A stretch of DNA of 64,000 nt from Mycobacterium sp. E2479. GTDB lineage: Bacteria > Actinomycetota > Actinomycetes > Mycobacteriales > Mycobacteriaceae. Location: contig NZ_LZJR01000076.1 in assembly GCF_001667925.1 (NCBI RefSeq), positions 1-64,000 of the forward strand, given 5' to 3'. Positions 53,456 to 63,089 of the stretch are shown here, one piece after another (within the stretch, counting starts at the first letter, position 1; every line of letters starts with the position of its first letter). The position numbers and the translations under genes were made by a program. A model generated the notes under the pieces. That model was not told the DNA's origin. It was given only the letters and a program-made list of their open reading frames with translations, and made no database searches.

Positions 53456-53473
53456 TACTCTATATTCGTAGTG
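53456..53473. promoter_or_regulatory. Operator-like site upstream of TetR gene
   Basis: TACTCTATATTCGTAGTG lies 22 bp before the TetR start. It shares TACTCTAT-N2-TCGTAG-N-G with the site at 52689-52706 and has CTAC...GTAG symmetry. The expected role is autoregulation. Confidence 0.65.
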
Positions 53474-53656
53474 TCGGTAAAGAGCGCAGCGCCGTGCGCG
53501 TCGGCGTACCGTGTGCGCGCAGGCCCGGCCCTTCCGGCGGCCCTCGCCGATGTCAGCAAACTCTACGGGCGGCGCTGAAAAGCACCAAAGAAATTGCGGT
53601 GCAGGAGTTCCCGTCGGAGGCGAAATCAATGATCCTGCGAGTAGAGTGCATTGGCG

Positions 53657-54262
53657 ATGATTCACCGTCGTTTTAGCGCGCGCATCGCCGCCGCCTGGCT
53701 TGGGTCCGTCGGTCTGCTCGCCGCGGTGATGTGCGGCTGCCAGCAGGCGCATAAGACGGCGCCGCCCAGCTCGTCGTCCACCGCGCCGCCCAGCACGACC
53801 GCCCCGCCCCCGCCACCCCGGCCGGTTGTGAAGATCGCACCGCTGCCGGTTCGGCCGGTGACGAAGTCACAACCGACGACGCCCGCCGTGAAGTGCCCGG
53901 CCACGGATCCGAACGCTCCGGTGAAACCGGCCGACGTCCTCACCACCTGTGACATCGGGCGAACCACCGTCTATACGTTGGGCCCCGAGACCATGCAGCT
54001 CGGGCTCATTCAGGTGGAACCCCCGAAGTCGCTGACCGCGGACTATTACGAACTGACCGTCGTGCTGGATCCGCCGTCGGCCGCCGCCTGGACCGAATTC
54101 ACGGGCGCGCATCTGCAAGACCACGTGGCCTTCATCCGCGACAACATGGTCCTGGAGGCGCCGATCATCGAACAACCGGCCACGACCGGTCGGATCGTGC
54201 TGACAACCCAAACAGCTGAGGGTGCAACGCATTTGGCCCAATTGGTCGGTCGCCCCGCATGA
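53657..54262 (+). CDS. Lipoprotein with SecD P1-head-like domain
   Basis: A 201-residue protein: signal peptide (RIAAAWLGSVGLLAAVMCG) with Cys at about residue 28 as likely lipidation site, a Pro/Ser/Thr-rich linker (about 30-75), then a domain resembling the P1 head of SecD. In that domain, TTVYTLGPETMQLG, YELTVVLDPPSAAAWTEFT and HLQDHVAFIRDNMVLEAPII parallel the SecD pattern. SecD itself is a 12-helix partner of the Sec translocon. Here only the periplasmic head is present, tethered by lipid. Function unknown. Its stop overlaps the next gene (ATGA). Confidence 0.75.
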   Translation: MIHRRFSARIAAAWLGSVGLLAAVMCGCQQAHKTAPPSSSSTAPPSTTAPPPPPRPVVKIAPLPVRPVTKSQPTTPAVKCPATDPNAPVKPADVLTTCDIGRTTVYTLGPETMQLGLIQVEPPKSLTADYYELTVVLDPPSAAAWTEFTGAHLQDHVAFIRDNMVLEAPIIEQPATTGRIVLTTQTAEGATHLAQLVGRPA

Positions 54263-55122
54263 CCGCCTCGGGGCGTACGGATCGCCTCGGTATCGGCATG
54301 CTCAGCGTATTCGGGATGCCCCCAATCGAATTGGTCAATCTCGCCGCGGACCTGGGATGCCGCTACGTGTCGGTGGCCGTGCAGGGGATGCCGCTGGTTC
54401 CGTTAGGCTATCCGCCCTTCTCCCTGAGGGACGACGCCGGTCTGCGCAAAGACCTGCTCGCCGCGATGGACCACCGGGGCGTGACCATCTCGCTGGGTGA
54501 CGGGTTTCTCGTGCTGCCCGGCGCCGACGTCAGCGCACTGCGCGGCGACCTCGACGTGCTGGCCGAGCTCGGTGTCCCCCGGATCAACGTGGTCAGCCTG
54601 GACCCCGACCTGCCCCGAACGCTTGACCAGTTCGCTGCGCTGACCGAGCTTGCCGCCCAGCGCGATATCGATACGGTCGTCGAACCGGTGCCCGGCCTGA
54701 CCATCGGCGACGTGAACTCGGCGCTGGCCGCCAAGCATTACGTGGGCCGCGACGAATTTCGGTTGTTGATCGACACCATGCACCTGGTGCGGTCGGGTTC
54801 CGGCGCCGCCGAGCTGGCCGCGATCGATGCCGATCAGATCGGCTACGCCCAGCTCAACGACACAACGCTGCGACCGCGAGTCGACAATTACGTAGACAAT
54901 TACGTAGACAATTACATAAAGGAAGCCATGTTCGAACGCATGGTCCCCGGTGACGGTGAACTTCCGCTGCACGACCTGCTGTGGGCGCTGCCCGGCCACA
55001 TCGTGCTCGAAATCGAAGTTCCCAGGCGCTCATTGGCACTGGCGGGGGTGAGTCCGATCGACCGCCTGCGTCCGTGTGTCGAGGCCGCACGCCGGTTGCT
55101 GTCGGAGGTTCAGCTCGGGTAG
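54259..55122 (+). CDS. Sugar phosphate isomerase/epimerase-like TIM-barrel protein
   Basis: A 287-residue AP-endonuclease-2/xylose-isomerase-like TIM barrel. Metal-site positions appear in DTVVEPVPG, LLIDTMHLVRSG, YAQLNDTT and IVLEIEVPR. It would isomerise or dehydrate a sugar or cyclitol-type substrate. Residues around 209-220 are DNYVDNYVDNYI, encoded by a 12-bp tandem repeat. Translationally coupled to the lipoprotein gene. It converges with and overlaps the oxidoreductase gene by 13 bp. Confidence 0.82.
   Translation: MTASGRTDRLGIGMLSVFGMPPIELVNLAADLGCRYVSVAVQGMPLVPLGYPPFSLRDDAGLRKDLLAAMDHRGVTISLGDGFLVLPGADVSALRGDLDVLAELGVPRINVVSLDPDLPRTLDQFAALTELAAQRDIDTVVEPVPGLTIGDVNSALAAKHYVGRDEFRLLIDTMHLVRSGSGAAELAAIDADQIGYAQLNDTTLRPRVDNYVDNYVDNYIKEAMFERMVPGDGELPLHDLLWALPGHIVLEIEVPRRSLALAGVSPIDRLRPCVEAARRLLSEVQLG
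54883..54918 (+). repeat. 12-bp tandem repeat, three copies, inside coding sequence
   Basis: Unit GACAATTACGTA is repeated twice exactly and a third time with one change (ACATA end). It encodes DNYV-DNYV-DNYI in the TIM-barrel protein. Being a multiple of three, copy-number change would keep the frame. Its AT-richness stands out from the gene. No similar expansion is expected in homologues. Confidence 0.9.
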
Positions 55123-56102
55123 CGCAGCGGGAGGCCCGCGGCGCGGTAGATCGCATCGATGACGGTCATGTTGTCGACCGCGTCGCTCGGGGTTGTCTTG
55201 ATCGGTTCGCCGCGCAGCACCGCCGCGGCGAAAGCATCCAGCTGATATGCGTAGGAGCTCCGGCGCCCGAACCGTTCCGCCCGTTTGCCCCGCCGCGACC
55301 GCACCGCGAGCCGATGGAAATAATGTGGTAGCACGGGATTCAGGATGCGCAGCTCCCCGTGTTCGCCGATCACCCGGGCGCTGATCTGCAGCAGCCGCGA
55401 AGACCACATCGAGCAGCGCACCCGACCGGTCTGGCCGGCCGGGAACCGCAAATCGGCGGTCATGGCTCGGTCGATCCGTGCATCACGCAGTTTGGCATGT
55501 GCCGAAACGACTTTTGGGATGGATCCACCGAACGTGCGAGCCATGTGCACCGGGTAGCAGCCGGCGTCCATCGTCGCACCGCCGGCAAGCCCGTAGTTAT
55601 AGCGGATGTCGGAGAACTTCGGCAGCGGGAAACACAACGCGGCCTCCACGTGCTGCAGCACGCCCAGTTCGCCGGAGGAGATGATTTCCTCGGCGCGCAG
55701 CATCATCGGGTGATAGCGGTAATGGAAGGCCTCCATCACCACGCGATCCGAATCTGCTGCCAATTCGGCGATTTCGCGCGCCTCGGCCGCATTGGCGGTG
55801 AACGGCTTTTCGCACAGCACGTGTTTGCCCGCGGCCAGTGCGGCGCGGGTCCAACGTCCGTGTAGGCCGTTCGGCAACGGGTTGTAAACGGCGTCGATAT
55901 CGGGGGCGGCGATCAGCGCCGCGTAATCGACGTGCACCGAAGCGATTCCGTGTTTCTCTGCGAACGCCCGCGCGCGCGCCGCGTCGCGGGCCGCCACCGC
56001 GGCCACGACGACCTCTGGGTTCTCCTTGGCGGGATTGATCAACGCCAGCGGTGCGATTCTGGCCGCCCCCAGAATCCCGATGCGTATCGCGGTGTCAGCC
56101 AT
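55110..56102 (-). CDS. Gfo/Idh/MocA family oxidoreductase
   Basis: A 330-residue NAD(P)-dependent dehydrogenase. N-terminal Rossmann motif IGILGAARIAPLAL and the EKP motif in CEKPFTANAAEA are present; the C-terminal alpha/beta domain follows from about residue 120. Family members act on sugars, cyclitols or biliverdin-like compounds. ATG 56102 was chosen for its standard N-terminus (MADTAIRIGILG); the start overlaps the upstream flavoprotein stop by 8 bp. Functionally it may be linked to the convergent TIM-barrel epimerase, a common partner type. Confidence 0.9.
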   Translation of the reverse strand: MADTAIRIGILGAARIAPLALINPAKENPEVVVAAVAARDAARARAFAEKHGIASVHVDYAALIAAPDIDAVYNPLPNGLHGRWTRAALAAGKHVLCEKPFTANAAEAREIAELAADSDRVVMEAFHYRYHPMMLRAEEIISSGELGVLQHVEAALCFPLPKFSDIRYNYGLAGGATMDAGCYPVHMARTFGGSIPKVVSAHAKLRDARIDRAMTADLRFPAGQTGRVRCSMWSSRLLQISARVIGEHGELRILNPVLPHYFHRLAVRSRRGKRAERFGRRSSYAYQLDAFAAAVLRGEPIKTTPSDAVDNMTVIDAIYRAAGLPLRYPS

Positions 56103-57330
56103 CGCGCCCCTGCACTGAGCGTCGAGCGAATGCCGGTGCATGCTCAGGTCTGACCCCGACGCCGACGAAATACGCGGGCACGGCCGACAGCGAGGGCAGC
56201 CAGTGCAACACGCTCAGCAGCAGCGCGGGCGGTTTGGGATCCGCACCACGAAAGACCGGGCGTAGTAACACGGTCTGCAGCACTCGCTGAGCCGTCTGGG
56301 TCAGCGCGGCGGGCAGCCCGCGGCGACGACGGACCGCGGCCAGGTCGCGTTCGGTGACGCGGTGGCGCCGTAAGGGTTCGGCCAGCACGGTCGCGGCCGC
56401 GACGGCATCCTGGATGGCCAGGTTGATGCCGACTCCACCCAGTGGAGACATTGCGTGGGCGGCGTCGCCGATGCAGAGCAGTCCGTCGGTGTGCCAGCGA
56501 CGCAACCGATTCACCCGCACGTCGAGGTGCTTGACGTCGTCCATGGACCGCAAGGCGGCGACCGACTGGGGCATGTCGGGCAAGAGCGCATCGAGGTCGC
56601 GCCGGAACGCATCGATGCCGCGTGCCCGCAGCTGGGCGTCGGTGCCCTTCGGGCCTATGTAGGCGATCTGGTTGTAGTGCTCGCGCGGGATCACCGCCAG
56701 CGCCTTGCCCGGCCCCACGCGGGGCAGGAAGGAATGATCCGCGTTGCCGTCGCGCGGTAGCTTGAACCACCACACGTCGAAGTTCGCCGGGTATTCGTGC
56801 GCGGTGAGCCCGGCCTCCTGGCGCACGATCGACCACCGGCCGTCACAGGCGACCGTCAATTCGGCCGTGAGCTCGCCGGGCCCGTCGAACCCGTCGTACC
56901 GCACCCCGGTGACGCGGTCGCGGTCGCGTAAGAGGCCGGTGACCTCGGTGCGCATGCGCAAGGTGAAACTCGGTTCGGCCTGGGCCGCCTCGGCAAGCAG
57001 GTTCAGCAGGTCCCACTGCGGCACCATGGCGATGTATCGGTGCGGCTGTCGGAGCCGCTCGAAGTCAAGGTAGGTCACCGATCGGCCGTCGGATTCCAAA
57101 GTGCCCCTGCGCAGTTTGCTGTACGGCAATTTCGCGAACCGCTCCCCCAGGCCGAGCTCGTCGAGCAGCTGCAGCGTCGTCGGATGCACCGTGTCGCCGC
57201 GGAAGTCACGTAGGAAGTCGCCGTGCTTTTCCAGCAGGGTGACCTCGATGCCCGCCCGGGCCAGCAACAGACCCAGGACCATGCCCGCCGGGCCGCCGCC
57301 GACGACGGCGCACGTCGTTGTCTCGACCAT
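56095..57330 (-). CDS. FAD-dependent monooxygenase (PHBH/UbiH type)
   Basis: A 411-residue aromatic-ring hydroxylase-like flavoprotein. FAD motif CAVVGGGPAGMVLG, the internal ACDG region (TVACDGRWSIVRQ) and the GDAAHAMSPLGGVGINLA motif are intact. A substrate domain lies between. The C-terminal 60 residues are hydrophobic (LLLSVLHWLPSLSAVPAYF), suggesting membrane contact. It hydroxylates an aromatic or quinone-like substrate using NAD(P)H and O2. It lies 31 bp after the sulfatase gene and overlaps the Gfo/Idh gene. Confidence 0.9.
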   Translation of the reverse strand: MVETTTCAVVGGGPAGMVLGLLLARAGIEVTLLEKHGDFLRDFRGDTVHPTTLQLLDELGLGERFAKLPYSKLRRGTLESDGRSVTYLDFERLRQPHRYIAMVPQWDLLNLLAEAAQAEPSFTLRMRTEVTGLLRDRDRVTGVRYDGFDGPGELTAELTVACDGRWSIVRQEAGLTAHEYPANFDVWWFKLPRDGNADHSFLPRVGPGKALAVIPREHYNQIAYIGPKGTDAQLRARGIDAFRRDLDALLPDMPQSVAALRSMDDVKHLDVRVNRLRRWHTDGLLCIGDAAHAMSPLGGVGINLAIQDAVAAATVLAEPLRRHRVTERDLAAVRRRRGLPAALTQTAQRVLQTVLLRPVFRGADPKPPALLLSVLHWLPSLSAVPAYFVGVGVRPEHAPAFARRSVQGRDG

Positions 57331-57361
57331 CAGCGCTCAAGCATAAGCGGCACCGGGATCC

Positions 57362-59044
<1,683 letters not shown>

Positions 59045-59074
59045 TCAGCCGCGGACCAGCGAAAGGGCATCGAG

Positions 59075-60094
59075 ATGTTGGCGCAGTTTGGAATGTCCGT
59101 TCCGCTGGTGGCGGCCCCGATGTCGGGTGGCCCGACCACGCCGGCCATGGTGTCCGCGGCCCACCGCGCGGGTGCCCTGGGATTGCTCGCGGCCGGATAC
59201 AAAACCGTCGAGGCCATCGAGGGCGAGATCAAAGCCGTTCGCGCCGAAGGAGTCCCGTTCGGGGTCAACGTCTTCGCACCCAATCCGGTGCCGGTCGACC
59301 CGCAGCGTTACCGCGCCTACGCCGCAATCATCCAGGCCGAGGCCGACCAGTTCGGGCTGACGTTGCCACCCGAGCCCATCGAGGACGACGACAGATTCGA
59401 CCAGAAGATCGCGCTGTTGCTCGACGACCCGGTTCCGATGGTGTCGTTCACGTTCGGCATCCCGTCGCGCGAGGTGATCGCCGCGCTGCAGCGCGCCAAC
59501 AGTGTTGTGGTCCAGACGGTCACCACCGCCGAGGAGGCGGCGCAGGCCCACGGCGCCGGCGTCGACATGCTTGCCGTGCAAGCCGCCGCCGCCGGCGGCC
59601 ACTCCGGCACCCTCTCGCCGCAGCGGCCCTTGACGCCGGTCCCGATCGTCGAGCTGGTGCGGCACGTCCTCGCGAAGGTACCCCTACCGGTGATGGCCAC
59701 CGGCGGGCTGGCCACCCCGGCCGCAGTGGCCGAGGTGATCCGCGCGGGGGCGACCGCGGCCGCCGTGGGCACCGTGCTGCTGCGCGCCCTTGAGAGCGGC
59801 GCCTCTGCCACTCATCAGGCGGCCCTGGTCGATCCCGCCTATACCGAGACGGTGCTGACCCTGGCCTTCACCGGCCGGCCGGCCCGCGGGTTGCGCAACG
59901 CGTTCATCGATGCTCACGAAGCCGAGGCGCCGGCGGGCTATCCCGCCATCCATTACCTGACCAGCCCGCTGCGCAAGGCCGCCGCGGCGGCGGGTAGGCC
60001 GGACTACGTCCACCTGTGGGCGGGCACCGGATACCGGCACGCGACCGCCGAGCCCGCGTCCGACATTCTGAGTCGGCTGGCATCCGACCTGTGA
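59075..60094 (+). CDS. Nitronate monooxygenase (2-nitropropane dioxygenase-like)
   Basis: A 339-residue FMN TIM-barrel protein of the NMO family. It has PLVAAPMSGGPTTPAMV, GFPFGVN-like VPFGVNVFAPNP, the catalytic-His region VQAAAAGGHSGTLSP and the FMN-phosphate loop PVMATGGLATPAAVAEVI. Family members oxidise alkyl nitronates, or act as enoyl reductase-like flavoproteins. The start is ATG 59075 with AAAGGG upstream; the frame continues upstream only as a shadow of the sulfatase. Ends 8 bp from the convergent methyltransferase. Confidence 0.9.
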   Translation: MLAQFGMSVPLVAAPMSGGPTTPAMVSAAHRAGALGLLAAGYKTVEAIEGEIKAVRAEGVPFGVNVFAPNPVPVDPQRYRAYAAIIQAEADQFGLTLPPEPIEDDDRFDQKIALLLDDPVPMVSFTFGIPSREVIAALQRANSVVVQTVTTAEEAAQAHGAGVDMLAVQAAAAGGHSGTLSPQRPLTPVPIVELVRHVLAKVPLPVMATGGLATPAAVAEVIRAGATAAAVGTVLLRALESGASATHQAALVDPAYTETVLTLAFTGRPARGLRNAFIDAHEAEAPAGYPAIHYLTSPLRKAAAAAGRPDYVHLWAGTGYRHATAEPASDILSRLASDL

Positions 60095-60102
60095 TCGGCC
60101 AC

Positions 60103-60924
60103 TCAGAATGCGAAGCGGTTGAGTACGTCGTAGTGGCGACCGGCCGTCATCCACGTGAAGTGGTAGATCAGCCGCACCCCGGCCGATGGGATTCGCTTGT
60201 AGCCGGCGAGCACGGGTGTCTGCTCGAGGAATCGCAACCGGGGAGTCCAGGTCGCGATCTCGCGTGCGTCCGTAATGCCCCATTTGATGATCCCTCTGGT
60301 GAAGAACTTGGACAGCAGCGGTGCCAGGGCCGAGAGCGTGTCGAAATACATTTCGCCGCTGGCGAATCGGTCGGTCAGGCGCCCCAGCAGCCGCCGCACC
60401 TCCTGCTCGTGCAGGTACATCAGCAGGCCCTCGGCAACGATCAGGGTCGGACGTCCGGTGGGGGCTTGGTCGAGCCACTGCAGTTCGGTCACCGACGAGC
60501 CGATCATCCGGTGGCGCTCGGTGTCATCGTAGAGCCGACGCCGCAGTCCGATCACGCTCGGTTGATCGACGTCGAACCACAACGCCGTCGGCGGTACGGC
60601 GAGCCGGAAGGCGCGGCCGTCGAGCCCGCAACCCAGGTGCAGCACGACTGCATCCGGATGGCGGGCGAGGAAGTCGGCGCACCAGTCGTCGAGTTTTCTG
60701 GCCCGCAGCGTAACCAGGTATTGATTGGCCGACGGCCATGACGTCCGATGAATTCTCTTGAAGTCATAAGCGATCCGGTCTACCGCTTGCGCAGCCGGCT
60801 CATCCCCCAGAATCGGCCGCTCCGTGCGGCTTTCATGGGCCCGCAGATACAGGGTCACGAGGTTCGTCCACTCCACCGAACCCCAACGCACCGAACTGAA
60901 GTCGACTTTTCCCGTCGCCGTCAT
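60103..60924 (-). CDS. SAM-dependent methyltransferase, PpmI/TcmP-like (leucine carboxyl methyltransferase fold)
   Basis: A 273-residue methyltransferase from ATG 60924. Motif I is VVLHLGCGLDGRAFRL, and the acidic residue after strand 2 is in LWFDVDQPSVIGLRR; LIVAEGLLMYLHEQE is the family's characteristic motif. Mycobacteria carry many related S-adenosylmethionine-dependent methyltransferases. It lies 8 bp after the amidohydrolase gene and is the last gene of that operon. Substrate unknown, perhaps a carboxylate or phenol. Confidence 0.9.
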   Translation of the reverse strand: MTATGKVDFSSVRWGSVEWTNLVTLYLRAHESRTERPILGDEPAAQAVDRIAYDFKRIHRTSWPSANQYLVTLRARKLDDWCADFLARHPDAVVLHLGCGLDGRAFRLAVPPTALWFDVDQPSVIGLRRRLYDDTERHRMIGSSVTELQWLDQAPTGRPTLIVAEGLLMYLHEQEVRRLLGRLTDRFASGEMYFDTLSALAPLLSKFFTRGIIKWGITDAREIATWTPRLRFLEQTPVLAGYKRIPSAGVRLIYHFTWMTAGRHYDVLNRFAF

Positions 60925-60932
60925 GGCCGGGG

Positions 60933-62201
60933 TCAGAACGCCTCGGGGTTCTGTTGCACCGCGGCGGGCACCGGGTGCTGATACAGGCGAGACGCGTTCT
61001 CCCAGCTGAACTTCCGGATGACGTCGGCCGGTAGATCGCCGATTTGCTCGTGAATGGCTTGTTGGGTGTGCGGCCACGTCGAGTCGCAATGCGGGTAGTC
61101 GGCTTCCAACATGATGTTGTCGACGCCTATCCGGTCGCGCTGGACGAATGAGGACTTGTCCTCAACCGCGCAGAACCAGAAGTTACGGGTCAGCACCTCC
61201 GCGGGCGTCAGCGGCTCACCGAGCGCGTGCCAGGTGCCGTACATCGCGTGGTAACTGAGCATGTGGTCGAGACGGTCGAGCAACCCCGCGACCCAACCGA
61301 TTCCGCCCTCGGACAGGCAGATCTTGAGGTCGGGGAACCGGCTGGGCAGTCCGGAATACAACCAGTCGACCGCGGCGGAAATGGCGTAGGCGAAAAACAG
61401 CACACCCTGCACGTCCGGCGGCGCGTCCGCGGTGGTCGACGGTGAGGACCCCGACGAACCGATGTGCAGGTTCACCACGGTGCCGGTCTCGGCGCACGCG
61501 GCCATCAGCGGATCCCAATGGCCGGTGTGAATGCTGGGCAGCCCGAGCATCGCCGGGTTTTCGCTGAACGTGACGGCGTGAAAGCCGCGCTCGGCGTTCT
61601 CGTGGATCATCTTCGCGCCGAGTTCGGGGTCGAGCAGCCACGGCAGTTGGCAGGGAATGATCCGGTCGGGATACGACCCCGCCCAGACGTCGAAATGCCA
61701 GTCGTTCCACGCCCGCACCGAGGCCAGCGCCAGGTCGCGGTCGCTGGTCACCTGCTGCAACCGTTGGCCGGCGAAACCTGGCAGGAACGACGGGAAGTTC
61801 AGCGACGCGTAGATGCCGTTGAGGTCCATGTCTTTGACCCGCGCATGGATATCCCACGCCCCCCTGCGCATCTCGTCGAAGCGGACCGGCTCGAAACCGT
61901 ATTCGGCCACCGGCCGTCCGACCACCGCGTTGAACCCGACGTTGGGCAGTTCCTTGCCGTCATAGACCCACGTCTGTCCCCCGCCGTCGGTCTCGACGAC
62001 TTTCGGCGCCCGGTCCGCGAACCCGCGGGGCAGGCGGCCGCTGAAGGTGTCCGGGGGTTCGACGATGTGGTCGTCCACCGAGATCACCGTGTAGCGGCGC
62101 TTGGCCCGCGGCGGATCCGGCAAGAACGTGACCGAGCGCTCGGTGCCGGTCTTCGCCTTGGTGAAGTTCAGGTCGGTGGCCAGCTCGTCGATCGATTTCA
62201 C
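60933..62201 (-). CDS. Amidohydrolase-2 family protein (COG2159)
   Basis: A 422-residue TIM-barrel metallohydrolase. The opening metal site is VISVDDHIVEPPDTF (the usual HxH reads DDH). Others are GTVVNLHIGSSG (His), GGIGWVAGLLDR and the C-terminal Asp site IMLEADYPHCDSTWP. Family members hydrolyse or decarboxylate ring-cleavage products. It is intact, in contrast to the remnant at 41107-41287, which aligns with its end. Confidence 0.9.
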   Translation of the reverse strand: MKSIDELATDLNFTKAKTGTERSVTFLPDPPRAKRRYTVISVDDHIVEPPDTFSGRLPRGFADRAPKVVETDGGGQTWVYDGKELPNVGFNAVVGRPVAEYGFEPVRFDEMRRGAWDIHARVKDMDLNGIYASLNFPSFLPGFAGQRLQQVTSDRDLALASVRAWNDWHFDVWAGSYPDRIIPCQLPWLLDPELGAKMIHENAERGFHAVTFSENPAMLGLPSIHTGHWDPLMAACAETGTVVNLHIGSSGSSPSTTADAPPDVQGVLFFAYAISAAVDWLYSGLPSRFPDLKICLSEGGIGWVAGLLDRLDHMLSYHAMYGTWHALGEPLTPAEVLTRNFWFCAVEDKSSFVQRDRIGVDNIMLEADYPHCDSTWPHTQQAIHEQIGDLPADVIRKFSWENASRLYQHPVPAAVQQNPEAF

Positions 62202-62315
62202 TCGTCAATCTCCTTGCGGGGCAGCGTTATCGACGCATGACGCGACGCCTTTGATTGTGCGGCGGCGACGTCTGTCGGCGCGTCGCGGCCGCGGGTGCAC
62301 ACTCGCGGATGTGGT

Positions 62316-63089
62316 TCAGGTGAGTACATCGGCGTCGGCCTTGATGGTCATGCGCGCCGCCCCGGCCCAGTACACATCGGCGGCGCGTTCGATCAGCGAC
62401 CGTTGCATGCCGGCCATGTCCGACCAATTCATGGTCACCGGATCCCTGCCCGTGAGCATGACGTCGTGGGCCAGCTTGCAGACTCGCTCGATGGATGCCG
62501 CGCGGTAGACGGCTTCGGGCAGGTTGCGGCCCGTCGCGATGACGCCGTGGTTGGCCAGGATCGTCAGGTTGGCCCCCCCGATCCGGGCGGCGAGTTCCGC
62601 GGCGCGTGCGGGGCTGTCGATCTCGCCATCGTAGGTCTCGACCAGGCGCAGGTCGTCGAGGAAGAGCGAACCGGTCTGGTGCACCAGTTCGGGCAGTCTG
62701 CCCAGCGCGGCGAGCACACAGACGTAGTACGGGTGGTTGTGGATCACCACTCGGGCGTCCTCGCGCACTCGGTGCAATTCGGTGTGAATATAGATGGCCG
62801 GGGTGACGTCCCAGCGCCCGCTCACCACATGCGCGTCGCTGTCGACCACGCAGATATCGGACGCGGTGATCTCCTGCCACCAGAGTCCCCACGGGTTGAC
62901 GAACATGTCGGACTGCCCGTCGAGCTGCCAGGTGATGTGCCCGGCCATGTTCTCGGCGAAACCGATGCCGGCCAGGTGACGGAAGGCGATGGCCAGCGCC
63001 TGCTCGTTGGAGAGCTCGACGCCGATGGGGGGAACCACCGATGGCGCCCAGACTTCCACCCCGCCGCGGCGTGCATCAGGAGCGTTCAT
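62316..63089 (-). CDS. Class II aldolase/adducin family protein
   Basis: A 257-residue zinc-dependent aldolase-fold protein. Metal-binding histidines are in VVIHNHPYY and in LANHGVIATG, with an N-terminal NMAGHITWQL (G-N/H-x-S region). Members cleave sugar phosphates or decarboxylate/hydrate small molecules. ATG 63089 is preferred over an upstream Met because GGAGG lies 6 bp upstream. It overlaps the CoA-ligase gene by 14 bp. Confidence 0.9.
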   Translation of the reverse strand: MNAPDARRGGVEVWAPSVVPPIGVELSNEQALAIAFRHLAGIGFAENMAGHITWQLDGQSDMFVNPWGLWWQEITASDICVVDSDAHVVSGRWDVTPAIYIHTELHRVREDARVVIHNHPYYVCVLAALGRLPELVHQTGSLFLDDLRLVETYDGEIDSPARAAELAARIGGANLTILANHGVIATGRNLPEAVYRAASIERVCKLAHDVMLTGRDPVTMNWSDMAGMQRSLIERAADVYWAGAARMTIKADADVLT

